DNA of 64,000 nucleotides from Brassica napus. Taxonomy: Eukaryota > Streptophyta > Magnoliopsida > Brassicales > Brassicaceae. Shown here in pieces: positions 1-9,636 of this stretch. A model generated the notes under the pieces. It ran no database searches, was not told where the DNA came from, and saw only the letters and a program-made list of their open reading frames with translations. The translations under genes were made by a program, and so were the position numbers. Location: contig NC_063437.1 of NCBI RefSeq assembly GCF_020379485.1, positions 18,005,726-18,069,725 of the forward strand, read 5' to 3'. Within the stretch, counting starts at the first letter, position 1; every line of letters starts with the position of its first letter.

Positions 1-1286
1 ATCATTGTGAAGATGAAGAGAGTGCTTATCGATAAGAGGCTCGCCAAAACATCTAAACCTGAAAAGAAAGCAATGAGAGCACTTGGGATTGTTACAAGGA
101 GGTTAGCGTTTATCGGTGTTCCGGTTTTGGGATGGACGAGAGCAAATAGAGGAGGGATCATGTGTGTCCTTGCGATATGAGTAACGTATCTCGCTTGTCC
201 CAATGCTCCTACTAATAGTACTGTGGTCATCCCTTTGAGAGCACCAAGAGCCACCAAGTACTTTCCCCACTTCATTCCAACGCTCTGAAACGCTACGGAG
301 TAAGCTGCGTTTGGATCTATATCTGTGTACTTCTGCATCATGCTCAAGGCTAATGCCATTAAACAGTAAATAACCGTGATTATCGACATCGAACCGAGCA
401 AACCGACCGGTATGTCTTTCGATGGATTCTTGGTCTCTTCAGCCATTGTTGCTATGCTATCAAACCCTGTGTATGCAAAGTACACGACTGCGGCGGCACG
501 GAACACTCCCTCGGGTCCATAAGGCAAGAATGGAGTCAGATTCGAGGCGTCGGCGTGGATAAAACCGGCTATTATGACGAAAAGTATTACAATAGTGTTG
601 ACAGCTGAAGCTATCCAGTTGAGTAGTGAAGTCTTTCTGGTGCTTATAGACGCGATTGTAGCTGAAGCTGCTATAACCACGACGGCTATCGGGTCTAGGA
701 GGTTAAAACCGGGGCTAAGAGTGTCGGTTTTAACCCGAAGATTGTCCGGGTTTCGGTTCAGAAGAGTGGCGAAATATGAAGTCCATGCTCTACCAACAGC
801 TGCAGTTCCAACTACACCCTCAAGAAGTATGTTTCCGGCAGTGATGAAGGCCGCGAAATCGCCTAGCTCGATCCTTAAATAGGCGAACGAGCCGCCAGCC
901 ACGGGGACTTCCACGGAGAACTCAGTGTAGCAGAAGACAGAGAGCATAGCGGAGAAACCCGAAACAACATAGGACAGTACTATAGCTGGTCCTGCTTCTT
1001 CACGAGCTTCTTGGCCTGTCAAGACGAAGATTCCAGCTCCGACCACTGACCCGAACCCAAACCAGACAAGATCCCACCACGTGAGACACCGTTTCATCTC
1101 GTTCTCGCTCTGTTTCCTGAGCTCGACACGCTCGGTCTCATCGTCAGACCTACTAACCAACCGGTTCTTGAACCGTGAACATGTCTGAGACAGAGCGGCT
1201 CTGTAACTGCCAAAGCTCTGGAAAGATTCTTCGGGAAAGAAATCTCTCTTGCTCCATCTCCAGTAACCTCTCTCCTCACCCTCCAT
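1..1286 (-). CDS. CAT5: Cationic amino acid transporter, CAT5-like (3' end outside window)
   Basis: This is the first 428 codons of an APC-superfamily transporter, read without interruption from the ATG at 1286 down to base 1. The family imports basic and other amino acids across the plasma membrane or tonoplast by proton-coupled transport. The start MEGEERGYWRWSKRDFFPEE is typical of plant CATs. A cytosolic N-terminus of about 65 residues leads to the first membrane segment (WWDLVWFGFGSVVGAGIF), with the APC motif GAGIFVLTG. Further hydrophobic segments follow, with conserved stretches such as AGGSFAYLRIELGDFAAF, FFAYTGFD-like FAYTGFDSIATMAEE and GALGQARYVTHIARTHMIPP. About ten membrane segments are visible; the family has about 14 in roughly 570-600 residues, so about a quarter is missing. 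No intron is seen. CAT5 is preferred over other CATs from remembered similarity and from the neighbouring genes; CAT1 or CAT8 are the alternatives. Confidence 0.9.
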   Translation of the reverse strand, partial: MEGEERGYWRWSKRDFFPEESFQSFGSYRAALSQTCSRFKNRLVSRSDDETERVELRKQSENEMKRCLTWWDLVWFGFGSVVGAGIFVLTGQEAREEAGPAIVLSYVVSGFSAMLSVFCYTEFSVEVPVAGGSFAYLRIELGDFAAFITAGNILLEGVVGTAAVGRAWTSYFATLLNRNPDNLRVKTDTLSPGFNLLDPIAVVVIAASATIASISTRKTSLLNWIASAVNTIVILFVIIAGFIHADASNLTPFLPYGPEGVFRAAAVVYFAYTGFDSIATMAEETKNPSKDIPVGLLGSMSIITVIYCLMALALSMMQKYTDIDPNAAYSVAFQSVGMKWGKYLVALGALKGMTTVLLVGALGQARYVTHIARTHMIPPLFALVHPKTGTPINANLLVTIPSALIAFFSGLDVLASLLSISTLFIFTM

Positions 1287-1526
1287 TATCTCTCTCTCTA
1301 TGCTTCAAAGCTTTGTTAAGAGAAGAGACTAGCTAAGACAGTGCAACCAAACTCTGTTCCATTTTTGACTAGTCGAAGACGTCTCCGACAGTTCTTTGTA
1401 CTGATGCAACCTCTTTTGTCCGTTTCTCGATAGTCGATACTGTCCTCAACTAGTGGATTCAATTATGGAGTCTCCCCCCACTTGTTAGACTTGCTGTCCG
1501 TCATCTATGCAAACTTTCATTTTCTA
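1287..1526 (-). promoter_or_regulatory. 5' leader and proximal promoter of the CAT5-like gene
   Basis: This stretch lies directly upstream of the transporter start codon, between it and the end of the Helitron at 1527. It contains a CT-rich run just before the ATG (1288-1302 on the plus strand), as is common in plant leaders. I see no clear TATA box and no other gene. The Helitron end is only about 240 bp from the start codon, so the element has replaced or pushed away the distal promoter. Confidence 0.4.
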
Positions 1527-3419
1527 CTAGGGATTAACCCGGGCTACGCCCGGGATTTTTATTATTTTTCTAATTTAAGTTGTTAAATTATTTATATTTA
1601 AGGTATGATATATATATTTATATAAATGTTAAGATGCATGTCATAATTAAAATTTATTTTTAAATTTTAACACGTTAAATTAACATATTTTTTACTATTT
1701 AAATATCTTTTTTGTAATTTTGTTGGCGATCTAGTTATCATATTTAGCAAAACTATCCGTTGAGTGTTGAAATAAATGTTTTAGATATTTAATTAAACTG
1801 TAGAGTATTTTCGGATCGACCACATGCTCAACAATCGATCCATCCGTAAAAAGATGGTCGATCTCCTTGGCCAGGTAAGTACAATTTTAGCAAAAATATC
1901 TTTGATTTTCAAATATTAAGTATATAACTATTCTTTTGAATATTGGTTTTTTGAATTGTATTTTTGATTAAATTATTGTATTATAATGTTTATGTAAATA
2001 TTTTTTGATGTTTGAATTTGTGTTGTTCATATACTTAACCTAGATGATATTGCTGTTTAACAATTTATTGTTTTCTGGATATAGAAAATAATGATATATC
2101 AAAACATATCTAATACTTGTTAAATGATAGTATAATGTAAATTACTTCCATTATTTGAAAATAACAATTTGTTGTTTTTATTTTTGTTTTTAATCAGAAA
2201 TTATTTTTATTTAAAAACATCATTCATATATAATATAATAGTTTAAGTTTGGAAGATTAATCTATATATATAAATTTATGTATATTTTAAAAAAAAATAA
2301 TTTAAGATATTATATATTGAGTAACTGAATAAAAGCTGAATTTCTTATCTTGAAAATCAAATATTTATAGTTTTGTCTTCATGTTATACTCACCAGTCCA
2401 TAATTGATATTTATAACTCAGTATGTTTTTTAAAAAACTTAGTTTTAAGTAATAAATAAATTTAATAAATTAAATTCATCCCCTATAATGTGCTGTAAAC
2501 TATATTTAAAAACTCTCTAAAATTATATTTTAAGCATAATATTACTATTATTTAATTTAAGTTATTTTAAGCATAATATATGCTAAACCATCTTAAATTA
2601 TATTTACAATAGGACCATCCTAAACCGGTTAATAAACCAAAAACAATACTAAACCAACATGAACCAATACCTGATTCGGCGAGGAAGGAAGTGTTTCGGG
2701 ATAAACGCTTGAATGGTTATTAACTGTAATGGTTTGATCATGAAAGAGTTAGTATGAATATTAACAATAAAATTATGGATTAGATTAATTTAAATTTGTA
2801 AGAATATCTTTGAGTCTAAGAAAAGCAATTCAATTCCCATGAATAAGTTTGGCTTTTGGAAGTTGCGGGTTTTCCAACAATAAATCCACCTAACAAAAAG
2901 TTTGTTGTTATAAAAAATCTCCTTCAAGGTCATTAAAGGTTTTTGGGACGGCAATATTTTATGGTGGAACCATTTTTTTGCTCGAGTGCTATGAAGTTTT
3001 TTTTGATAGTGTGAGGTTGATGTTGATAGAATAATGAGTTTTATAGAGACTTTCTTGATGTAAAACTATATTTTTTTTGTTTAATGTGGTATTTTCATTT
3101 TTTACATAATTTACTACCATTTTAAGATAGATGTCCATTTTATTTAATGTACTCTTTCCATTTTTTTGAAAACTGTGCATTTACTTATTATTGTATATAT
3201 AATTCATATATTTATATATTTATAATATTTACTTATTATTTATTTTTCTATATATTTTGTATTTCTCTTTCTTATATTTTATATTTTGTTAATATCTATA
3301 TTTTATATTTTAAGATATATGTTTAAATTTTAATGTATTTTTCCATTTTTAATGTAAAACGGCAATGTTTAATAGAAGAACTGGACAAATTGTCAAATAG
3401 TTATATTTATGTTTTTTTC

Positions 3420-4640
3420 TTTTTTTATAAAATGGTAATGTTACATTATGGAGATAAACCGTTTTTTTTTGTGAAAAATGGTAATCTTACATATGTTTAA
3501 TGTTGTTTTTCCATTTTTTATGTTGTATGTTTACATATTATTTTTAAAAATGTAAAATAGTAATCTTACATATGTTTAATGTAGTATTTCCATTTTTATG
3601 TCGTATGTTTACATATATTTATTATTTTCGAAATTATATATAATGTTTTTTGAATTTTTTTTATAAAACGGTAATGTTACATTATGGAGATAAGCCGTCT
3701 TTTTTTCAAGTGAAAAATGGTAATCTTACATATGTTTAATGTAGTTTTTTTCATTTTTTATGCTGTATGTTTAAATATTATTTATAATTTTCGAAAATTA
3801 GTAATATTAAAATGTAAAACTATATTTTATGCCACGTGTCATCTTTCGGAAGAAGTTTTTTTTGCTTATGTGGACGCTCTATGGAGCCTCAAGATTATAT
3901 AGCAAATTACATGAGTTCATGGGTGTATCTACGCCAATTACTCTATATTTAATGTAGTATTTTCATTTTTTATGTTGTATGTTTACATATTATTTATTAT
4001 TTTCGAAATTATATATAATGTTTTTTTTTACAAAATAGTAATGTTACATTATGGAGATAAACCGTCTTTTTTTAGTGAAAAATGGTAATCTTACATATGT
4101 TTAATGTTGTTTTCCATTTTTTATGTTGTATGTTTACATATTATTTTTTAAAATAAAAATGTAAAATAGTAATCTTACATATGTTTAATGTAGTATTTCC
4201 ATTTTTATGTTGTATGTTTACATATATTTATTATTTTCGAAATTATATATAATGTTTTTTGACTTTTTTTTTATAAAACGGTAATGTTACATTATGGAGA
4301 TAAGCCGTCTTTTTTTCAAGTGAAAAATGGTAATCTTACATATGTTTAATGTAGTTTTTTTCATTTTTTATGCTGTATGTTTAAATATTATTTATAATTT
4401 TCGAAAATTAGTAATATTAAAATGTAAAACTATATTTTATGCCACGTGTCATTTTTCGGAAGAAGTTTTTTTTGCTTATGTGGACGCTCTATGGAGCCTC
4501 AAGGTTATATAGCAAATTACATGAGTTTATGGGTGTATCTACGCCAATTACTCTATATTTAATGTAGTATTTCTATTTTTTATGTTGTATGTTTACATAT
4601 ATTTGTTATTTTCGAAATTATATATAATGTTTTTTGTTTT
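3420..4640. repeat. 610-bp tandem duplication inside the Helitron
   Basis: Two adjacent copies of about 610 bp are nearly identical. For example the block starting ATGGTAATCTTACATATG at 3717 recurs at 4327, and TTACATTATGGAGATAA recurs at the same spacing. Each copy includes the near-5'-terminal Helitron block with CACGTGTCAT and the reverse of GAGGCTCCATAGAG. Short open frames in the two copies are parallel only because the DNA is duplicated. The differences are a few substitutions and small indels, so the duplication is fairly recent. Confidence 0.85.
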
Positions 4641-4649
4641 TTTTATAAA

Positions 4650-5125
4650 ACGGTATTATTACATTATGGAATTAAGCCGTCTTTTTTTTTAAAGTGAAAA
4701 ATGGTAATTTTACATAGGTTCAATGTAGTTTTTCTATTTTTTATGTTGTATGTTTCATATTATTTATAATTTTTGAAAATTAGTAATATTAAAATGTAAA
4801 ACTATATTTTATGCCACGTGTCATCTTTCGGGAGAATTTTTTTCGCTGATATGGACGCTCTATGGAGCCTCAAAAAGTCCCTTTTATTGGTAATATTACA
4901 TTATGGAATTAAGCCGTCTTTTTTTTTTAAAGTGAAAAATGGTAATTTTACATATGTTCAATGTAGTTTTTCTATTTTTTATGTTGTATGTTTCATATTA
5001 TTTATAATTTTTGAAAATTAGTAATATTAAAATGTAAAACTATATTTTATGCCACGTGTCATCTTTCGGGAGAATTTGTTTTGCTGATGTGGACGCTCTA
5101 TGGAGCCTCAAAAGGTCTCTTTTAT
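4650..5125. repeat. 238-bp tandem module at the Helitron 5' end
   Basis: A block running from TTACATTATGGAATTAAGCC to TCTATGGAGCCTCAAAA occurs twice with a 238-bp offset (AAAGTGAAAAATGG at 4691 and 4929; ATGCCACGTGTCAT also at both). The downstream copy ends in the true Helitron 5' terminus. The other copy ends in a degraded version of it. With the 610-bp repeat this makes four copies of the 5'-terminal block. Confidence 0.8.
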
Positions 5126-5134
5126 TAGTAAGGA

Positions 5135-5897
5135 TTTCCGGCAGCTGTAATATTTTTCTAAATTGCGGTAACGTTGAGGCATTGGTAAAATATCTAAATC
5201 CAAAATCCAAAGCGTTAAACCCTATCCGATCCATAAAAGACATGCGTAATATTGTTGAAATTGTGAATAGCTTAAATGGTTAAGTCAGTTATAAGAGATC
5301 TTTATTTAAAAGATTTCAAATTGTGGGACTACACGGTTTATATTCAAATACTAAAATTTATATTTATAAATTTAAATAAATTTGTTACTTTTGGATAATC
5401 AATATCTATTTTCCGTTTAGAAATTTTTAAATTTTTTGATTACTTTCAAATATTTTCGCATATGTTTGAATATAAACATCTGGTTTCTAATCCGATCCAA
5501 ACTAGAACAAAAAAGTCATTTGATCTTTGTATTTTAGACTATTTAGTTCATTTTATAATTGTATTGAGTTATCTCATAGATTCAAACAAATTTGGTTATT
5601 TTCATTTACATTTAGATTTTTATAAATGGACTAGATATGTTACAAAAAAAAAAAAAATGGACTAGATAACTTTTGTTGACAAAAAAAAAGGACTAGATAA
5701 CTTTTTGGCTCTTTCGGATGTGACCTAATCGACCCAAACCCAAAAAATACCGATCATCCTTGATCGGTACCAATTTCCTAAATTTTGAAATACCCAAAAT
5801 GTCTGACCCAAATCCGGTTCGATACCCGAATGTCCGAGGCCAAGTTAAAAACATAATTTTAATACGTATACTTAATACCAAAATCACTTTCAAAAGT
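5135..5897. other. Intergenic DNA between Helitron and tRNA gene
   Basis: I see no gene here. The stretch is AT-rich. The part at about 5720-5860, with repeated CCGA/CCAAA words, resembles degraded transposon sequence often seen in Brassica intergenic DNA, but I cannot name the family. The last 30 bases hold CAA motifs (for example AATACCAAAATC at 5875-5886) of the kind found at plant tRNA transcription starts. Confidence 0.4.
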
Positions 5898-5981
5898 GTC
5901 AGGATGGCCGAGTGGTCTAAGGCGCCAGACTCAAGTTCTGGTCTTCGAAAGAGGGCGTGGGTTCAAATCCCACTTCTGACA
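5898..5981 (+). tRNA. tRNA-Leu (anticodon CAA)
   Basis: An 84-nt nuclear class II tRNA, reading UUG codons. The acceptor stem GTCAGGA pairs with TTCTGAC (5974-5980), with discriminator A at 5981. The anticodon stem CCAGA/TCTGG encloses the loop CTCAAGT, with anticodon CAA at 5932-5934. The variable arm is long, as in tRNA-Leu. The A box TGGCCGAGTGG and B box GGTTCAAATCC are intact. CCA is not encoded, as expected for a nuclear gene. No intron interrupts the anticodon loop. A run of seven T from 5983 is a good Pol III terminator, and CAA-rich DNA lies just upstream. It should be a working gene. Confidence 0.97.
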
Positions 5982-6153
5982 ATTTTTTTCTTTCAAAAAT
6001 TGTCATGCTGGTCAAACGGCGTCGTTTTCGTATAAAGTAAATTAGTAATCCTTTATTTGGGGCTGATTGAGAAGTCATTACTTTTACGTGGGTCATTTTG
6101 CAAATTCATCAAATTCATCAAACCTTTACAATCAGATTTCGGAAAAACCCTAA

Positions 6154-6312
6154 ATGATCAACGGAGAAGATGAAGAAGGGAAGTTTCTCGATCGTCCGTC
6201 AGGTTTTCCAGCGCCGTTTCTCCACACTCCGATCGTCGCGACCCTCCGCGTTGTCCAGTTCCGCCCGATCGCTTATCGTGTCCCCAAGCTCAACGCCGTC
6301 GCAGATCCCTAG
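6154..6312 (+). promoter_or_regulatory. Upstream ORF overlapping the TRX o1 start, with a leader telobox
   Basis: An ATG at 6154, 16 nt before the TRX o1 start and in another frame, opens a 52-codon ORF ending at TAG 6310-6312, well inside exon 1 of the main gene. Such an overlapping uORF would lower translation from the main start if it lies in the transcript and is recognised. Directly before it, 6145-6153 is a perfect telobox (AAACCCTAA), a motif common just downstream of the start site in plant genes for growth and organelle functions. Whether the transcript begins upstream of 6154 cannot be told from sequence. Confidence 0.5.
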
Positions 6313-7268
6313 AAACTCGTTGTTACCTGCCTCCACCTTCGTCTCGTCCATCGAATCTAACTTCTCCACCACTTGTTTTCTTCCCAGCACGAGAAGCCTC
6401 TGTTCATCAGCTGGAGGTAATCTCTCAATCGAGTATATGATCTAGGCGTCGTGTTTGCAACCATTTTATGATTAGGCGTTGTTTCTAGATCGAGTAAGTT
6501 ATCTAACGGCCACATACGTACTTTGAAAAATTTCGATTTATAGGTGGAAATGGTGTTGTTGTAGTGAAGTCAGAAGAAGAGTTCATCAATGCTATGAGCA
6601 AAGCTGAAGGTAAAATTGCTCATCATGTGCAACTTTGCTGCTTATGTTGTCCTCTTAAATGTTATTTGTATTATCTCTAGGTGGATCTTCACCGTCGATC
6701 TTCTACTTCACTGCCGTCTGGTGTGGACCATGTATGTTGTTGTTGTTTTTTTTTGGGTTATGTATAGATGTTTTCATTGCGAGTGGGTTTATGAGTTGGT
6801 TGACTTCAGGCAGGTTTATTGCTCCTGTGATAGAGGAGCTTAGTAAACAGTATCCTGATGTAACAACCTATAAGATCGACATTGATGAGGTATGTATCTC
6901 TATTTTTAATTGGGTTTCAGTTAAATTATTCATAGAACATGAGTGTTTGACAATGTGTTTGCGATTGAGTTAGCGAGTAAATGATTTGAGCTTCATTTTC
7001 CGCTCTTTGCACAATCTTGTCTTTGTAGGGTGGACTTTCAAACACTCTCAGCAAGCTGAGTATCACGGCTGTGGTGAGCTTCTTTCCAAAAATAACATAC
7101 CATTTAGCAGGAAACGCGTATATATATACAAGCAATTTTGATTTGTCTTCTGAACATTTTATGGTGCAGCCAACACTGCAGTTCTTTAAAGAAGGCTCGA
7201 AAAAGGGTGAGATTGTGGGGGCAGATGTTGCGAAGCTGAAGAATCTCATGGAACAGCTCTACAAGTGA
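6170..7268 (+). CDS. TRXO1: Mitochondrial thioredoxin o1
   Basis: Six exons (6170-6416, 6544-6609, 6681-6731, 6810-6889, 7029-7073, 7170-7268) with GT-AG borders join into 195 codons, matching the roughly 194 residues of Arabidopsis TRX o1. The first 85 or so residues are rich in Ser, Arg and Pro with few acidic residues, a mitochondrial presequence. The thioredoxin fold follows with FYFTAVWCGPC; the redox cysteines are C119 and C122. FIAPVIEELSKQYPDVTTYKIDIDE and the cis-proline region ITAVPTLQFFKEG are also intact, and it ends LKNLMEQLYK. It reduces disulfides in mitochondrial proteins such as TCA-cycle and photorespiratory enzymes, and is itself reduced by NADPH-thioredoxin reductase. The active-site C122 codon is split across the intron after 6731. 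A poly(A) signal AATAAA lies at 7330-7335. Intact and probably expressed. Confidence 0.95.
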
Positions 7269-7697
7269 ATTTCAATAGTTGCACAACTTGGAACGTGCAA
7301 GAGTGTAGTTTAAGAAACTATCCCTGTCCAATAAAATCAGGGGCTAAGTATTTGGTTCTTCTTTGTTTCACAATTTGCCCAGTGTTGGGGTGATATTGTT
7401 TTGTTGAGAGCCCCGTGTGTGGTCTTCTCCAGATATGAGTAGATTGAATCATATGATTTAATTAGAGAATTGAAATGGGAATCTCTTGAAATATGGGTCT
7501 CTTCTGACAAATTATCTACTATTTTTTTTTTTCAGTTATGTAATTAATATAAAGTAGTTTATGAAAGTTAATCCTAAATGAGCTAAATTAGACCAACAAA
7601 TGGGTCGTAAAACAACTAAAACAAAACACAAGAAATGCAAAGTTTGAAGTGGTCCTTTTGAACAGCATCAGGGATTCTCAGGTACTAAAATTAGCAA
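7269..7697. other. TRX o1 3' UTR and intergenic DNA
   Basis: The first 100 or so bases are the likely 3' UTR, with AATAAA at 7330. The rest is AT-rich DNA with no recognisable gene, ending at the CAA target duplication of the next transposon. Confidence 0.5.
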
Positions 7698-9379
7698 GGC
7701 CCTGTTCGTTTGTACATCTCGAAGATGCATCCAGATGGTTCATCTAGATGTCTTATCCAGATGCTCCATCTGGGTGTTGTTCGTTTCTTCATTTCGTCCA
7801 TGCATCCAGATGAATCATCTGAATGCAACTATGTTCGTTTGCTTCTCATTTTTTAACTTCCATCTGCATCCAGGTGGACTTGTTAATAAAATGACTAAAA
7901 TCTAAATTTTTACGTTTCGGCGAAAAAATAGCATTTTTATGATTTTGGTTGAAAATATTTTTGTGGTTTTTGAGGAAATATGTGTGTTTTCGCGAAAAAG
8001 TGCATTTTTATGGTTTTGGCGGAAAAATACGTTTTATGGGTTTGGCGGAAAAATACATTTTTGCGGTTTGGACGGAAAAAGTGTGTTTTGAAGTATTGGC
8101 GGGAAAGTATTTTGACGGGAAAACACATTTTTCCGGTTTTGGCGGAAAAATACATTTTTTCGATTTTGGCGAGAAAATGCGCTTTTTCGGTTTTGGCGGA
8201 TAAATATGTTTTCCGGTTTTGGCGGGAAAATATGTTTTCCGGTTTTGGCGGGAAAATGTGTTTTCCGGTTTTGGCGGGAAAGTAAGTTTTTTTTCAGGTT
8301 TTTACGGGAAAATACATTTTTCCGGTTTTGGCGGGAAAATACATTTTTTCGATTTTGGCGGAAAAATACATTTTTCCGGTTTTGCTGGGAAAATGCGTTT
8401 TCCGGTTTTGGCGGGAAAATTTCATTTTTCTGGTTTTGGCGGTAAAATACATTTTTCCGGTTTTGGCGGAAAAATGCATTTTTCCGGTTTTGGCGGAAAA
8501 ATGCATTTTTTCCGATTTTGGCGGAAAAATGCATTTTTCCGGTTTTGGCGGGAAAATGCATTTTCCGGTTTTGGCGGGAATATACGTTTTCCGGTTTTGG
8601 CGGGAAAAAAATACGTTTTCCGGTTTTGGCGGGAAAAAATATGTTTTCCGGTTTTAGCGGGAAAATGTGTTTTCCGGTTTTGGCGGGAAAATGCGTTTTC
8701 CGGTTTTGGCGGGAAAATGTGTTTTTCGGTTTTGATGGGAAAATTCCTTTTTCCGGTTTTGGCGGAAAAATTCTGTTTTCCGGTTTAGGCGGGAAAATTG
8801 TGTTTTTTATGGTTTTGGCGAGAAAATGCATTTTTTTTTGTTTTGGCGAGAAAATGTGTTGTTCCCGATTTTGGCGGGAAAATATTTTTTGCGGTTTTGG
8901 CTGGAAAATGCTTTTGGAGTTTTGGCGGGAATATGCGTTTTTTGGGTTTTGGTCGAAAAGTGTGATGTTACTAGTTTAGCCGAAAAATGTGTTTTAATGA
9001 AAATGTGGGTTTTATGTTTTTTGCGGAAAAATGCATCTTGCGGTTTTGAGGGGAAAGTGTGTTTTTCCGTTTTTGCGAGAAAATGCATTTTTTGGTTATA
9101 GCGGAAAAATGTTTTTGCAAAAAAATAGAATTTACGTTTTAAAAATAATATTTTGATTTTAAAAGGTCTTTTTTGTCATTTATCATTTTGGACTGAACTA
9201 GATGCATCTGCATCCAGATGCACCATCAAGATTCACCTTCATTTGGGTGAGAATTTGAGATGAGTTTTTAAAAATTCAGCTGGGTGATCCATCTGGATGT
9301 AGCATTATAATGCACTAAACGAACATCGATTTGCATCTTCACCCAGATGGATCACCTGCGTGAGCAAACGAACAGGGCC
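7698..9379. mobile_element. Non-autonomous TIR transposon (PIF/Harbinger-like) with internal minisatellite
   Basis: Perfect 15-bp terminal inverted repeats, GGCCCTGTTCGTTTG at 7698-7712 and its complement at 9365-9379, are flanked by the same 3 bp, CAA (7695-7697 and 9380-9382). The 3-bp duplication and the GGCC(C/T)TGTTCG-style terminus fit PIF/Harbinger MITEs, although that superfamily prefers TWA targets, so the assignment is tentative. Both arms are full of CATCCAGATG and related words in both orientations, which could be subterminal transposase-binding sites. No transposase is present. The middle is the minisatellite listed separately. The element lies between TRX o1 and the B3 gene, with its right end 257 bp before the B3 start codon. 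Confidence 0.85.
7950..9115. repeat. About 27-bp minisatellite of E2F-type sites
   Basis: Around 40 tandem units follow the pattern CGGTTTTGGCGGGAAAATGC with AT-rich spacers. The core TTTTGGCGGGAAA matches the canonical E2F/DP binding site (TTTSSCGS, here TTTGGCGGGAAA). By eye I count about eleven perfect cores between 8217 and 8890. The other units mostly differ by one base (GGCGGAAAA, GGCGAGAAA and similar). Units at both edges are more degenerate, as expected for an array growing from its centre. The array opens long frames on both strands, but these encode only low-complexity repeats and are not genes. Confidence 0.9.
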
Positions 9380-9636
9380 CAACTCTGCTTTTGCGTGTCT
9401 GAGAACTCAAATTTTAACAGCTCTCTTACTTATTTTTCTATCAACAAAAAAAAATCAGTTTGACTGACAGTACATGAACGCTTTTTTTACACTTTTAGGG
9501 AGCCCTTTTCGAAGTTAATGGTGAAGGCGAAACACTTTGAAAAGTAGAGAGAGAGATAGAGGAGGAAGTAGAAACTGAAGAGTGCTTTTGACTGGGATAA
9601 AGAAAGAAGAAGTTGTAGAAGAGGAGAGACAGAGAG

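Larger units (their letters stand above)
1527..5134 (-). mobile_element. Non-autonomous Helitron, minus orientation
   Basis: Read on the minus strand, the element begins with TC at 5134 (TCCTTACTAATAAAAGAGAC), preceded by A, and ends with CTAG at 1530-1527 followed by T. This is insertion between A and T, the Helitron signature. A strong hairpin, CCCGGGC-GTA-GCCCGGG, sits a few bases inside the 3' end (plus-strand 1537-1554), as rolling-circle terminators require. The 5' part with GAGGCTCCATAGAGCG and GACACGTGGC is typical of Brassicaceae Helitrons as I remember them. No Rep/helicase coding sequence is visible, so it would need an autonomous partner. The body is very AT-rich and carries internal tandem duplications. 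The 3.6 kb length is an inference from pairing these two ends; it could be two nested elements. Confidence 0.75.

Noticed and set aside
574..882. 102-codon plus-strand frame
   Set aside because: It is antisense to the CAT5-like gene, whose minus-strand frame encodes clear transporter motifs.
3717..5283. Short plus-strand frames near the Helitron 5' end
   Set aside because: Their similarity reflects tandem duplication of non-coding Helitron sequence; they have no recognisable protein features.
8034..8831. Open frame of 265 codons on the minus strand, and several on the plus strand
   Set aside because: They consist only of the 27-bp E2F minisatellite read in different frames. The low-complexity repeats have no start context or conservation to suggest a protein.
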